Positions 36,401 through 51,400 are shown, counted from the stretch's first letter. The stretch is 64,000 nt of DNA from Acridotheres tristis (GCA_037013685.1 CM072905.1:10382991-10446990), one strand, 5' to 3'. Program-made: numbers and translations. Notes: generated by a model from the letters alone, not told the origin.

Positions 36401-39400
36401 GTGGGGCTGGCAAAGGATTGTTTTGTGTGCCTGAGCTGGGAGGAGAACTTGCTGACACTTTGGATGGAGTTCAGAGTCACACACCAATGCAGTGCAGAGT
36501 CTGGAAATAGGAAAGCTCAAACTGAAGGCATCACTGCCAGGGCTGCAGCCCCAGTGAGGAGTGTTGTGACAGGAGTTCTGTTGTGTTTCCCTGCAGGTGC
36601 AGGAGTTTAAGGTGACAGAAGCCAGGATTAATGAGGCCAGGGAGCAGTACAGACCTGCAGCCTGCCGTGCTGCCCTGCTCTACTTCACCATGAACGAGCT
36701 CCACGCCATCCACCCCATGTACCAGTTCTCTCTGAAGGTACCTGCCCCCTCTGCCCTCCTGCCCTCTCCCTGTGGGGCTCATCAAATGGGAATTGCAGAG
36801 TCACATTGTCACAGAATCACACAAGGTTTCAGCTGGAAGGGACTAAACCCATCCTGTTCCACCCCTGCCATGGGGCACCTTCCACTGTCCCAGGTTGCTC
36901 CAAACCCTGTGTAGAAGAAGTTACAGCATTAATATTCTATTAAACAGAAAACTTTTCATATTGTCATATAAGGAAGGTATTTTGGGGGATGGAGGGTTAA
37001 ATGAGCATCCTGGTCTACAGTTTCTTCCGAACAATTTCTTACCTTGACAAGTGACCTGGAAAAAGGAATTGAGGAGAGCCTACAAAATGGTGAGCCTCAT
37101 CCTCAAAGAAGCTTTTCCTTTTGATATCTATGACTCGTTTGTTGAAGTAATTTTATCAGAAAGAATGCAGAGAATATCTTTTGTGCCTTTTGAAGGATTC
37201 ATCCCTCGCCCATACATAATAGATACAGGGGTTCCCGAGGTCTCACCTTTCATCTGTGTCTCCTGTAGTTAGTTTGTTTTATGTTTTCCAGTGAACATTA
37301 GCAGTGTGTATAAATACATAGAAAATTATTGGGGGAAATGTTTTTATCTAATAAATTTTGATGACAGATCATAAAACATTGTGTAAAGATGCACAGGGAT
37401 GATTTTGGAATACTTGCCACACAGCTGGGAGCCCATTATAAATTAGAACACAAAGATTTATGTGCTGCTCTGCAGCATGCTTTAACACAATTTAAAGAAA
37501 CGTTAAGTAGGAAAATGCATTCTGCAATTATTTAATAATGCATTCAGTATCAATGTTACTTTAATTTGTTGAGGCATCATTTTTGCTTTGTAAAACCCTA
37601 AAAATAAGGCTGCCAACACAGTCATGCCTTGTCCAGTTGGTGCCATCAGTGTGTATTGGCCTGGTTATTTCCTTTAGCTGGGCCCAGCACACAGAGCCTT
37701 TGAACTGCCAAGCAGGGCTTGGCCTTTGTGCTCTTGTTAATTTTCTTTTTCCAGTTGCATTTGATAATTTGCTCGTGCCTTTAATTTGGACTACTCTGAA
37801 AGTTTTTTATTTTCTCATTTAGATCAGAAATATTGTTGCAGTAATCCTTAACCTCTTATATAAGAAGGTTGTTCTTGATGCAGACACCCACCCTTGAGGG
37901 GACTTCAATGACTGCTTCAGCTCAGTGCTCCCTGCCCTCCTCAGCCAGTCCTTTACAGGACCCAGACAGTAAAACACTCACGGGACTTAACTTTTTTAAA
38001 AATTTGTTTATTTGGAGGAATTGCTCTCCTCTGAGTTGAAATATTTGTGCAATAGGAGATGTGCTTTCCTCCTCTGCTCCACTCTGGTAAGACCCACCTG
38101 GAGTAGTGTCCAGGGCAGGGGTCCTCAGCACAGGAAAGGTGTGGACATGATTGAGCAGGTCCAGAAGAGGTCATGGACATGATCCAAGAGCTGGAGCCCC
38201 TCTCTGGAGCCAGGCTGGGAGAGCTGGAGAAGAGAAAACTCCAGGGAGAGCTCAGAGCTCCTTCCAGGGCCTGAAGGGGCTCCAGGAGAGCTGGAGAAGG
38301 GCTGGGCACAAGGGATGGAGGGACAGGACACAGGGAATGTCTTTAGATTGACACAGGGCGGGGATGGATGGGAAATTGGGAAGGAATTGTTCCCTGAGAG
38401 GGTGAGGAGGGGCTGAAATGGAATTCCCAGAGCAGCTGTGGCTGCCCCTGGATCCCTGGCAGTGCCCAAGGCCAGGTTGGACATTGGGGCTTGGAGCAGC
38501 CTGGGACAGTGGGAGGTGTCCCTGCCATGGCAGGGGTGGCACTGGGTGGGCTTGTGTTGGAGTTTTTTCCCATGGAAACCATTCTGGAGTCTGTTTCCTC
38601 TGGGAACTCCCCTCTCTGCTGGCTCCACATTTGCAGAGAAAGTGGCTGTGTCATCCCAGTGGGAGATGGGCACAAAAACATCTCCTGGACCATTGTGTCA
38701 GAGTTCCCTGTGCCATGTCTGTGTCCCAGGAGATGTCACCTCTGCTAGGTTGTGTCCCAGGGGACATCACCACTGCCAGGCTCTGTGCCCCAGGGGATGT
38801 CACCACTGCCAGGCTCTGTGTCCTAGGGGATGTCGCCTCTTCCGGGTTCTGTGTCCTAGGGGATGTCACCACTGCCAGGCTCTGTGTCCCTGAGGAGCAG
38901 CCACGGGCAGAGCCAGGGGCTGGTTGGTCTCTGGGTGTTCCCCATGATGCAGGACCTGAGTTAGCACTGCTGTGACACCTCGGGGCACCCAGGGGTGTGC
39001 CAAGGGCCTCTCCCACAGCCCTTCCTGCTGTGTCTCCCACCCAGGCGTTCCATGGGGTGTTCCAGAAGGCCATTGAGAGGGCAGCTCCTGCTGACAGCCT
39101 GCCAGGGCGGGTGCTGAGCCTCACGGACAGCATCACCTTCTCCGTGTTCCAGTACACGGCCCGGGGGCTCTTCGAGAGGGACAAACTGACCTTCAGTGCC
39201 CAGCTCACCTTCCAGGTACCAGCACCACCCTGTGTGCCAGGGCTCAGTGCCAGAGCAGCCCATACAGGGGCTGGGGGCTGGATTGGCTTCTCTGCCTCTC
39301 TTAGAATCACAGAATCATCACAGAATCATCACAGAACCATCACAGAATCATCACAGAATCTCCCAGACCACTGTATCCAACCTGGTCCTCACTTTGTCCC

Positions 39401-42400
39401 CAGCCCAGAGCTCTGAGTGCCACATCCAGCAATTCCTTGGGCACCTCCAGGGATGGGCACTCCAAACCTCCCTGGGCATTTCCAATCCCTGACCTCCCTT
39501 TCCATGGGGAAATTCCTGCTGCTGTCCACCCTGAGCCTGCCCTGGCCCAGCCTGAGGCCGTTCCCTCTCCTCCTGTCCCTGTTCCCTGGAGCACAGCCCG
39601 ACCCCCCCGGCTGTCCCCTCCTGTCAGGGACTTGTGCAGAGCCACAAGTTCCCCCTGAGCCTCCTTTTCTCCAGGCTGAGCCCCTTCCCAGCTCCCTCAG
39701 CTGCTCCTCACAGGATTTATTCCTGCCAATAACAGGCACAGATGCTGCATTGGATTTGAATTACACTGACAAAGGTTATTTGAGAGAGTAATTCCTGCCT
39801 GCAGGACCTACAAAAAAAAGGCAAAGCAAACTGGATTGGGAGGCCTCTTGCATTGAACCTAAAGCAGAGCTTGCTGCAGAGCTGCTGTCCCATGTCCATG
39901 GTGTTTGTGTAATTTTTAGTGTCCAGTCTGGATCTGCTGCCAGGGCCTTCTCCTCAGGGTTCTCCCTACCCACCTGGAACTCAGCTTTTACCACTTGGTT
40001 TTCCCAACTTTTTTCCTGTCCTGTTGCCAATCTCAACACTCATTCCTGGTCCTCTTTTGGGGCACTCAACACCTCTCCAACACAGGGCACTCTACATTTT
40101 AGCCATACATTTTCAAGCACGTTAATTGAATAATAAATCTGCTGAAGTTTCTTGCTGCTCTGGATCCTGACTGCTCTAGGATATCTTGTTTGTTTGCAAT
40201 TACAGATCCTTCTGATGAATAAAGAAATCAACCCAGCAGAACTGGATTTCCTGCTCAGATACCCAGCACAGCCCGGAGTCACGAGCCCTGTGGAGTTCCT
40301 GTCTGACCACTCCTGGGGAGGAATCAAGGTACCTGATCCATGGGAAATCAGCTCCCCTTATCTCCTCTAAAATCCCCCCAGCCCTTCATTAGGTCCTTGT
40401 GGCATTTGGTGAACAAAGTTGTGCAGTCTTTGAGGGGCAGCACAACAACGCCACAGACATGGAGAGTTCTGCAGGTCCAACTTTGATTTTGAGGGCTCTT
40501 CCTGTGCCCTCGTGTGTGAGCCCAAAAAGATGATTCTTCTCTCTGAGATTTAGGCTTCTCCCTGTTAGACCAGACTGAGAATACCCTTCTGGGGTTGTGG
40601 TTGTGGTTTGTTAAGGGCATGGAGATGCCCCTGTATTTGGGAAGAAGTGGGAATTTCTGAAGGGATGTGCTGGGGTTGGAGCTGTGACAGGTGCCAGACC
40701 TGCAGGGAAATTCTCTCATGCCACTGGGCTGGTCTGGCACCTGCCATGTGTTTGGAGTGAGAGGACAGGAAAAGCATCCCAAAAAGATGAGAATTATCCC
40801 ATACTTGCTCCTCTTTGTCAACAAATATGTATTGTGCTGGGTTTGGACCTGATTCAGCAGGGTGAGATTTGTTTTCTGAAAAGGGCCCAAATATTCTCCA
40901 CCTTGGACCTGTTCACTGTCACCTTGCTGGAGCTGGGATTGTGTCTCTTGTCTGACTGTGGTGCTGATCAGTCCCTGGCCAGTGTGGTGATGTAAGAATC
41001 AATTTTATTTACAGCATGTTTTCTCTGTGAGACTTGAGGACATGGTTTAGTGCTGGTGCTGGGTTGATGGTTGGATGTGATGATCTTAGAGGTTTTTTCC
41101 AACCTTTATGATTCTGTGAGTCTCTCTTACTCCTGTCGTGCCCAAGGATGCCTTTGCCATGTGCCTGCAGGTGGTACATTCTCCAAACAGACACCTGCTG
41201 TGAGTTTTCTTTGTGAAGTCACCCCTCCTGTGCTTCCAGTCCCACTCCATGTGGCTGAAATGGCCTTTCCTGTTCCCCGGGTGATTCCCTCCCACACAGC
41301 CCTTCCCACTCAGCCTCCTCTTCCTCACTGTGGCTTTGGGCTTTGTGGGTTTGTGCTTGAGGTGGAAACTGTGATGCACAAATGCTGCTCTGCACGGGAA
41401 GGTTTCCAGGTGTGCTGCACACCTCAGGTGTCCTCAGCCTGCATCCCAGGAACTGCACATCTCCAGGAGTCACTGCCCAGTAATCTGCACTAATTTCATG
41501 AATATCAGGACTTTCTGATAGTGAATTCTGCATTATCACATACTGAATACCCTTCAGATTGTCTTTTGTGATGACTGTAGTATTGATTTTACTATAAATA
41601 ATATGGTTGATGTCAACTTTTATTAGTGTTTGTGTTGATGTCTGTTGGTTTATTAGCCTTTGAGGTTTTGAAAATTCTAGTTACTTGAGGCATGGGTTTA
41701 GTAAAATCATGTTTTGTCACAGACTGATATAATTAGGTTAATTAGTCATGGCTTCTACACAGCTTATTAGCAGACTAAAATCTCTTTTTCTTATATCAAG
41801 AAGATTAAATGCTATAATAAATTGTTTCTTCAACAAAGCTTGAGCAAAGTGCACTTCAGATTTATATTTCAAATTCAAAATGAAATTTAGCATTCTGCTG
41901 ATTTTTCACAGAAACATTGCAAATGCTCCAGCCCAAAGGACTCCTTTTGCCAGGGGGTTCTGGCCAAGATAGTGCCAAAAGAAATCAATATTGATATTTG
42001 TGGCCCATTCTGAGCCTCCCACTTTGGGCATGTTAACTTCCAAGGCAACCTCATTAAATGTTGAAAGCTCTGGGCATGTAACTGGCCTTGTGTGGCTTGA
42101 CTTATTATTTATTGTTGGGGGTTGATTAATAATATATAGAGGCCAATAATCCTTTGCAGTTGTGTGGCTGTTTGCAGCTCATGCTGCTGGAGCATCTCAT
42201 TTACGAAACACTCATTTATGATTTAGTTTTCCAGCTTCTTTCAAGTTCAGCTCAAAGTTTCACAGAGCCTTTTGCTGTAACCTGGGTGCCAGGGAAGGTT
42301 GGTATTCTCTCCTGGATGAAGGAATCCACAGCCCTGACCACAAGGATGTGGTTTGTAGGGAAAGGTAATAACTTTTATTATATCTGCTGATAGACCAGGG

Positions 42401-45400
42401 AAAATAGGCACATTTCAGGCTCTTTGGTGTTTCTTTAAAGCTGGCACAGAGATTGAATTCAAGTTAAAGGCTGAGAAAAGCTGCTCTGAGCTTGGCTTGA
42501 TTCTGTTCATCAGTCAGATGTGTGGGAGGGAATGGTACCTGTGGAGCCCCTGTGGAGGAGCTTTGCTTGGCTCTGGAGCAGGGGAGGTGTTAGCAAAGGG
42601 CACAGTCATTGCCTCGGTGCCAATCCTGCCTCTGGCTTCCTGAGGGTTAGCTGAGAGCAGGAAGGGGACAGAATTTTGTCATTTAATTAAAGCAGTGCCT
42701 TTGCTGAGTGGCTTTGGTGCTCAGTGGAGTTGGTCATTTCAGTCCTACGGCCTCTCATTTGCAGGGGCTTAGCAGTGATCCCTCGAGAAGGCAAAAGTGT
42801 TTTTTGCTCCTATAATGAGGTTTTCTGCCTCTTTTCAATTTCCTTTATTGCAGCCTCTTATACTGTTCTCCCCCTCTGTGTTCCTAGTGTCTGCCTTGAA
42901 AGTTTTTATTTCTGTTGGTACTTCTGAAAACATTTTCTGTGTCCATGCACAGCTGGCCATTTCTCCTGGCTTGGTTGGTGGTTCCCTCACCAGTAAATGT
43001 GTGGACACACCTCAGAGCACAGTGTTTGCACAGGCCAGGTGCAAATGCCATTTGGGAATTCTCATAATGTGATTGATTTAACACAGAATCCATGCAGAGA
43101 TTGTCCTCTGGAGGGTGAGTATTCTCTGAATTCATCTCTGACTTGATGCTCTGTGGTCCCTTGAACCCTGTGTGAAGCCCAGGCTCCCCTGTTGAACCGT
43201 TCTTGGTGATTTCCAGGGCAAGGACAGACAGCTCCTGTCATGGCTCTTCTCTGAGCATGACACTGAAATGACATCATTTGGTTTTAGGGTTGCTTGGTCT
43301 TTCAGACTTTATCCAGATTAACCAGTAAGATGAGCCAGCAGTTGTTTGCTGCCCTGGCAGCACCTGAGTGCACACAGTGAAGCTCCCAAACCAGAGGCAG
43401 CTCACCTCCCATGGGCAGCCCTGCAGTGTCCTGCCCTGGACATTTCCTGAGAGCAGGAGAGTTCACCAAAGCCAAAGGAGAGCCAGGAAATTGCGTGGCT
43501 TACCCTGAGCTGTGCCTGGCCACCTTCTGGAGGCACAGCCTGAGGAGCAGATCAGCAGGGAGGGAGCAGCACCTTCCCCTCTCTGTGCTGGGCTCTGAGA
43601 CCCACAGGCAGAAACTCCTTGTGCCCACGTGTGACCCAGCCTTCCTCTGGAGCAGTCCTGTGGCTGTGGGTTTAGGCCTGAGCTTAGACCCTGTGCCCAG
43701 CAGGGCTCAGGCACAGCCTCACACTCGGCACAGTCACACCTTCTGCCCAGAGCAGGCTGGTGTTGCCAGGGGTGTGTGCCTGGCAGAGACCACCTGAGCA
43801 TCCCCTGGCTGAGCTGGGCTCTTCTCCAGCCCCACCACTGCTGGTGGAGCCGGTGGCTGTGCCCTCCTGGTCTTCACTGCCTTGGCCAAAACCAAAACCA
43901 GGAGAAGGTGAGGGTTGTTCTGGAGGGGTCCCTGGACCCCAGCCATGCCAGCTGCCACGTTCTCCCAGTGCCAGCCCCTCCAAGCTGCCCTGTGGGCCCT
44001 GGCTCCCCATGGGACACGTGGCTGTCCCCGTGTCCAGCTGCTCCCAGCAGCCTGGGCTGGGATGAGCATTTCCCCAGCCTGATTTCCTTTGTGATATTTC
44101 CTGCAGTGCCTCTTCAGTGCTGAATGCAGATGTGTCCCACGGGATAAGTGCAGTGAGTTAATGCACAGCAGGAGTACACCTGGCCAGCTTGGATTACTTC
44201 TTATCCCAATCATTTCCCTCATCTTTTTCTGAAGAGGAAGAATTTTCATTATGTAGATATGAAAACGCCACTGAAAGGGCATTGTTTAATAAATGTGATG
44301 TTGAATAATGAGCTCTAAGTACTGAATTCAGCTTTCGAGGAGGAGAACAGCCCTAGACAAAGTCGTATATTAACTCCATATTTATAATTTTGCAGAATGC
44401 AGATGATAAGATTGCGTATGTGGTTTATGAGATAAAATACCAAATCATAGATTTTGCATTTAAGAAAACTGGAAATTTTTTTTGGACAAAAGAACAAAAA
44501 TCTCTCTTCCAACTTTCACTTCTTGCACTTTTTAGATGAGGAAATTTTTCATTCTTCTCCAAGATTCATTGTGACACAATCTGCTGCATACATTGTGCTC
44601 TTTGTGCATATGCAATGTCCTTTGATCAGGCTGGTCAGACAGGAAAGGCTCGCAGCTCACAGCTTCCCTTCTACATTCAGAATTATTATTATGCCAGAAA
44701 ATCATAGTCTTAATTAAATATCTTCCATTAACTCGGTTCTTCAGATGTACAGCCTTTTAGAGCATCTTTGATAGAAAACATTGATTGTGACACTTCAATG
44801 GGCATTTATCTGCTCTCATCTAGAAGTTTCCTAAGGACATTCTTCTGTCCTCTGTATCAAGTCTCAGAGAAATATTCCCAATGTCTCACAGAAATGCTGC
44901 TTGAGAAGGTTTTACCTTTTTTTCCCCTTTTCTTTTCTAACCTGCTGGCTAACGATCTGATGCTTATCTGAAATATGGCAGAGATTGTGATCACATCAAA
45001 TATTTAAGGACGCACTTTGTCGGTTTGATTGCAGAGTGGAAATTGAGTTTTTCTGGATGCTCTGTAGCCTCTGTCTTTCCCTCTCAATCTGCCCTGACAC
45101 AAAGCCTGCTGTCAGCTGAGCATTTGTAATGTAAAAGCCTCTTACCCTCTAAATAGAAGGAAAGGGAAGTAATGGCTCCATCCTGCCCTTGGGTCACAAC
45201 AACCCCAGGCTGGGGCAAAGGGGCTGGAAAAACGGGAAAAGCCCTGGGGGTGCTGGAGACAGAGACTGGACATGACTCCAGGTGTGTCCAGGTGAGCAAG
45301 AGGCCAGTGGAACCAGGGCAGTGTCCATCCCCTGTGCTGGCACTGCTGGGGCACCTCCAGTGCTGGGGACAGCTCTGGGACACTCAGGACAAGAAGGACA

Positions 45401-48400
45401 TGGAAAGGCTGGAGTGTGTCCAGGGCAGGGAATGGAGCTGGGAAGGGTCTGGAGCAGCTGAGGGAGCTGGGAAGGGGCTCAGCCTGGAGAAAAGGGGGCT
45501 CAGCCTGGAGAAAAGGAGGCTCAGGGGGAACTTGTGGCTCTGCACAAGTCCCTGACAGGAGGGGACAGCCGGGGGGGTCGGGCTGTGCTCCAGGGAACAG
45601 GGACAGGAGGAGAGGGAACAGCCATGTGGATGTGGCATTTGAGGATCTGGTGATCTTAGAGGTCCTTTTTAACCTGAACAATTCTCCGATTCAGTGGTAC
45701 AGGACCTGTTGGAGCTCCTCACTGCTTCTGTTGTGTGACAGAGCTCTCTCCCTTTTCCTTTCCCTGGCTGTGGTGGTTCACATGAGGAGATGTGGAGATT
45801 GCAGACCCAGTGCTCAGCTCAACTTCGACTGGCAGTGACCTCTGGAACCCTGGGGGTAAAAACAGAGCTTTCCCTGGCTTGGGGGACATGAGATGGCCTT
45901 TTTTTGGAGGTGTTTCGTTTCCACAATGTGAGCACAGAGCATCAGTGGACCCCAGTATCCCAGCCAGAGCCCTGGGGCACTCTCTGCCCTTCACTCAGAG
46001 CTGGCCAAGCCTCTGCTGCAGTCTGGGGTGATCTTTGAGTGTTGCATTCCAAGGTGTGGACCTTGTGGGGACAGGGTAGAGAGGAATGGTAAGAAGTGCC
46101 AGACAACTGAAAATACAACTGTGAGAAGAGACTGAAGAGAGGGAAAGGGGAAAACTTACATGTGAGAACCTCAAAATTGAGAAACCAGGAGGGTCTGATC
46201 TCCAAGAGTGCCCTCTGGAAGGGGAAAAGCAGTTGGCTCATCTTGTGTTAGTAAAAAGAAGAAATATGCAGGAATGATTCCCAGCAGGCAGTGGAAAGTG
46301 TCTGTGACCCAGGGCAGGGCTGGCACTGGGTGCTGCAGCTCCATCCCCGAGGTTCTTGGAGCAAGGCTGGGCAGGATCTCAGGGCTGGGTGCCCCAGCTC
46401 TGTGAGGAGCAGCTCTGCAGCTCATTCCTTCTCTGTGCTGTTCTTGAGGCCAGTCCTGCTCTGGTGCCACCATGGAAGCTCAGGTGAGACCATCACAGTG
46501 AAGAAGTCTCATCAGAGTCCATACATCCATTCATCAGGACAGAGCCATGGACTCTGAGAGCTCTCCAGCAGGGGACACCTGAACAGCTGCTCCAGCTGAG
46601 TTCTTGCAGACAATGGGACGTCTTTTCTCTTTCAGTTTTGCTTTGTGTTGGCCCAACTGGGATTTATAGCAACCAAATTCAGGAAAGTTTTCAGATATAC
46701 ACAAGTACCACTTTTCAGCTGCCCTTGAGGACCCATGCTCAGCTTCTAGTTCTGGCTGTGTGCCCCTGATTTGCTGAGAGGCATCGGGGAGTGAAGAGGA
46801 AAGATGGAAAACATGTTTTGGGAGAACAGCCTGACTTTGCAAGGCCCATTCTCAAACCCACTTAAACAACCTTTATAGAAAATGCAGAGAAAATGTCACT
46901 GTGAACCCATCTGGGAAACATCTCAGGCAAAATGAGGGAAATGTGGTGGGTGGTTGTAAGCAATGAGACTACAAAGATTGTGACTAAGTCTCATTTCTGT
47001 TACTGACCTTTCCCATCAAGTGGAGCTGGCTCCCAGCACTCACTGGTAGGAAGGAGATGAGTGCTGAAGCTGTTGTTCCCTAATTTATGATATTTCACTG
47101 GGAATTTTCCAAGGAAAGGTGCTGAGATCCAACGCATCACTCATGACCCTGCTTGTGGTGTCCACCCTGCATGTTGTGATGCCCTGGGACCCTGCAGATA
47201 AACAGGGTTTGTACAGTGATGTGTGAGGCTCTGCACACCTCCTGTCCCCATTAAAATGTAGAAGCAGCAAGGAGGAGTTTGAAGGGAGACAGGGGCATAC
47301 AGTGCCTTGAGCTTGTCAGTCAGCTTTTATGAAATAAATAAGGAGGGTTAAAATAACACTTTTGTGTTGAAAGGTGATTGAAGCTTGACAAACCCCATCA
47401 AATCTTTATTTTCACCTTTGGAGATTTTTCTTATGAGTTAAATTATTCAGGTAGGGCAGCTAAACAGAAAATAACACCTTCAGTGTATGAATAATGCAAC
47501 CCAAAACCTAGGATGGGAGGGATTGTAAATAATCCATCATCTGCTCCATTAATTCCTCTAGTTAACAGTAGTATTTAAATGGAGCAATTTATCTGCCTAT
47601 ATGTCTTTTTCCTGAATGATCCAATCTATCAATTGAAGCCAGGTGCAGCTCTGGCTTTGCCATTCTTCCAGGAGCTGTCATTTTCCAGCTGTGGGGATGC
47701 TGGTTTTCCTAAAGACTCCTGAGCCAGCTGCAGAAATGAAAGGAATTAATTATGAATGTTTGCTGAAACTTCCAGAAGCAGTGCCCATGGACAGAGTAAG
47801 ACTTTTACAAAGTGCTTGGGGAACCACAGAATAGTAGAGTTCTTAAGGTTGGAAAAGCTCTTCAAGATCCTCGAGTCCAGCCTTCTCCTGCATCCCACCA
47901 TGGTCACCAAACCCCAGCACAAAATTCACCCACAAGCCACTCCAAGCCCCTCAAGCCCACAGACAGACACCGAGGATCGCTGTGGATCTCTGCTTAGAAA
48001 CTGTATAACTCAATTCATAAATTCCACAGCTCCTTAGTTCTGCAAGTGAAATTGTGACTAATCACCAGGATTTAATCATCTCACAGATTATTAAAACTGG
48101 GAGAATATTAAATATCATTTCTTTCCAGTGTTGTCAGATTGTGTGATTTTTACAGAGAGATGTTTGATGTTCAGTGTGTTCTCTACAGAATGTAATTTTT
48201 TAAAGCAGAGGCACAAGTTTATTTTTTTAAAGAAAAGCAAGATATATAAGGAAAAACTGAAAGTAAAAACGAGATACAACCTGAAGCCTCAAGAGATAAT
48301 GACAGCTTTTACAAACACCCTCAAATTCCTTTATTTTGACTTCCTTCTTTCTCATGGCTGCTGGGGAGGTGGGTAACTGGGTGTTTGAGTGTTCTGGCAG

Positions 48401-51400
48401 CTCTGCCTTTACTGCCTCTGTTTTATTTTCACCCTGTTAGTGTCAGTCCAGGGCACAGCAATGAGGTGATTTTGTCCTGCCTTGCCCCAGAGCTGTTCTC
48501 TAGCCAGGTGACTCTGAGGAGGGGTGTTTTAAATTATGGAAATAGTTTAAAATGCAAAACGATCTCTTTTTTTTAAAGGATAATTCCTTTTGGAACTGAA
48601 GGGAAGAAAACATGGTTCTAATATACATGTTTGGGGTTTTTTTAAGGTTTTATAACATCTTATGAAGCAACACCTAAACTTGAGGCCAGTTTGAGCAGAT
48701 GGTTTCCTTAGAACAGTTGCCTTTAGTGATCAGAGCAAGTGTTCCCTCTAATAAATGTCCAGAGCTTGTTGTGCTGTGTCTGGCAGCAGGAGATAAGGCG
48801 TGTGCAGCAGCAGTGACAGCAGCCCAGGAGCCCAAAGATTCCTCTGGATTCTGGGAGTGTCCTCTCCTCCCTGTCCCCACAAAGATCCCCCTTCCCTCAG
48901 ATCCTTGGCTGTGTGTGGAGAACACTGCCAGGCTCTGTGATGGCATCTAGGATTCCTGTCCTACAGCCAGTGCCTGCTCCATGCTGGCTTTGCTGCAGCT
49001 CTGGGGGAATGGCAGAGCTCTGCAGCTGGGAATGTGGGAACCCCATGGAGCTGCTGAGGCTCCTCAGTGATGCTGCTGCTGGCTGAGACCAGGAGCTCAG
49101 AGAAACCTGAAGTGATAAACCAATTTATCTGTGACTCAGTGGATGTGATGTCTGGAGAGGCTTCCTGGAGCAGGGGCTGGGCAGTGCTGAAGGAATAAAG
49201 CAGGGATTTATTCCAAGCCCTTCCAAGGATTCACCTTGGGCACTGCAAGAGCCCGGCCGTGGCTCCAGCCAAGATGGAGCCAAGATGGATCCGAGTCACG
49301 AGTTCTCACACTTGGATCACTTTGGCTCCATTTCCATCTTGGCCTTCATTGTCCAATTGCAGCTCCAGCTTCTGCAGTGCCATCCTCCCACATTCTCTCC
49401 TCCAGTCGCTGCTCTTTGCACTTTTTGGGGCTGAAGCTGCAGCGCTGTCCTTGGTTGTGGGGCTGGCAAAGGATTGTTTTGTGTGCCTGAGCTGGGAGGA
49501 GAACTTGCTGACACTTTGGATGGAGTTCAGAGTCACACACCAATGCAGTGCAGAGTCTGGAAATAGCAAAGCTCAAACTTAAGACATCAATACCACTGCA
49601 AATTCTACAACAGCCCCATCCTTGCCCAGTGTTCCATCAACACCTCCAGCCAAGGCACGGGGAAGGGCAGAGTGTTTGCAGCCACAGCACGGACGGGCTC
49701 AGCTCTCATGGCCATCCCCATGCCAAATTCCCAGGGATCCAGAGGATTCCATGGAGACTGTGGGCAAAGGAGTGATTCACCTGCTGTTGTTTCCATGTGT
49801 GGATTTGCACTAACAAGGAGAAATGTCAGCGACAGAAGGACTTGCTCCAAATTCAGCTCCGTATCCTGATTTCTGTGAAAAACCAGAAACCAGAGCACCG
49901 AATGTGAGAAACTGAAATTCCCAGGAATGATGCCACAAGTTCTGGCCTGCCAAGCCCAGGTCCTTGCAGCAATAAATGTATTCAGTGCACCTCTCATGGC
50001 TGAGTGTAATACAATGGCAAATGTTGAATTCGGGGAATTCTCAGTGCAAATGCTTATATAAAACATCTTCTCACTGTTGGCTTTTGACGTGATTTACTTA
50101 AAATATCACTTCAGAACTTTGGCTGCTGCTGCTTCGAGAAGTCTCTTGGCTGATGTTAGCAAGGGAGACTGAAAAATTGCTTTTTTCTGACTAAATGACA
50201 GATGTGTAATCAGGAATGATGGTCTCCCTCTCTCCCTGAACAACATATTGCAGAATCGCAAAAGCTCTAATTGCAAATAAAAACTCTGTATTATATAAAT
50301 TAGCACTAAAATTTTCATTAGTCAACAGTGTTAATAGCATTTATTAGGAGTGATGGTATTAATGGGAGATGCTTCTATTTAAAAGCCAGTGGAGTGAAAG
50401 CTCTCTCAATCAATAATCTTTCTGTGAATATTAATTGCTTTTCAATACTCCAGTTGTGAATTTTTCCAAGAAACTTAGTCCATCACTAACAGATCCCTGA
50501 TCCCAGGCAGGAGTGCTACATTGGGGCAGCAGATGGGAACTGCACACCAACCTGTGCAGGGTATCTATTTTTGTCCACATAATGAAAAGTACTTTTGTCA
50601 CTTAGAGTTGTCATGGAAATTGAGAGAGACAAAAAATATTGGTCAAAATAGAAAATTATCCAAAGGGCTGGGGGACCCGAGCTCTTGTCTTTGCAGCCCA
50701 CACTGTGATCACCCCTGGTGTCTGGGAACAGCAGGGGCTTGAGCTTGTATCTGAAAATGAAACTTTTCAGGAAAACAGGGATCTTCATACCATGCCAGGG
50801 AGAAGATCCAAAATCTTCTCAGAGAAAGTGTTTTTTCATTTGATGCCTTAAATTTTAGCTTTCATATGTATCAATTGAAGGCCTTTTAATAAATCCCTAT
50901 TTTATTCCTTTAACACTGTCTAGCCTCTGTTCCAGGTCAGCATCAGCATCTGCAAGTTCTCTGCCCAGAGCTCTGCTTCTGGCCCTCGAGCACACAGCCT
51001 GTGAGGGAAGGTGGGGATTTGTCCAGCCAGGAGAGGACAGAGCCATGTTCTCCATCCTGGCAGTGCTTTTAAAACATCATCTCCTTTAATGTAAGGACAG
51101 GGCAAGGCCCCCAGAGGGGCTGAGAGCTCACCTTGGAGTGTTTTGGTGGACAGACTCAGGGCTGACCCAGCCTGAGCAGGAGCTTGAACCCCTCCAGCAA
51201 GTTTTTCCAAGCATTGCTTCAGTGAAGCTGTGAGTGGATGCACAGCAAAGGTCCTGGGTCATGGCATACTCTGGAAACAGCTCCACAACCTCCTCCCCTC
51301 TGCCATCCACGGCCATTCGACCTGGGAACAGAAACTGTGGCTGCCCCTGCATCCCTGGCAGTGTCCAAGGTCAGGCTGGACAGGGCTGGGAGCAGCCTGG

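Larger units (their letters stand above)
33838..36596 (+). other. DNAH17 intron 10 (2.8 kb)
   Basis: Contains a CR1 (35185-35475) and R440 copy B (36091-36533); the rest is unique. Confidence 0.85.
36738..39044 (+). other. DNAH17 intron 11 (2.3 kb)
   Basis: Two CR1 fragments (36812-36912 minus, 38085-38560 plus) and a 33-bp minisatellite (38718-38881). 36920-38080 is AT-rich unique sequence. Confidence 0.85.

Noticed and set aside
37051..37272. A 73-codon frame with a less repetitive composition in intron 11
   Set aside because: No recognised homology, no coherent splice sites joining it to the dynein frame, and exons K and L already join correctly without it.
46290..46400. Possible further CR1 fragment (cagtggaaagtgtctgtgac)
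   Set aside because: Only a short diverged resemblance and no recognisable tail.
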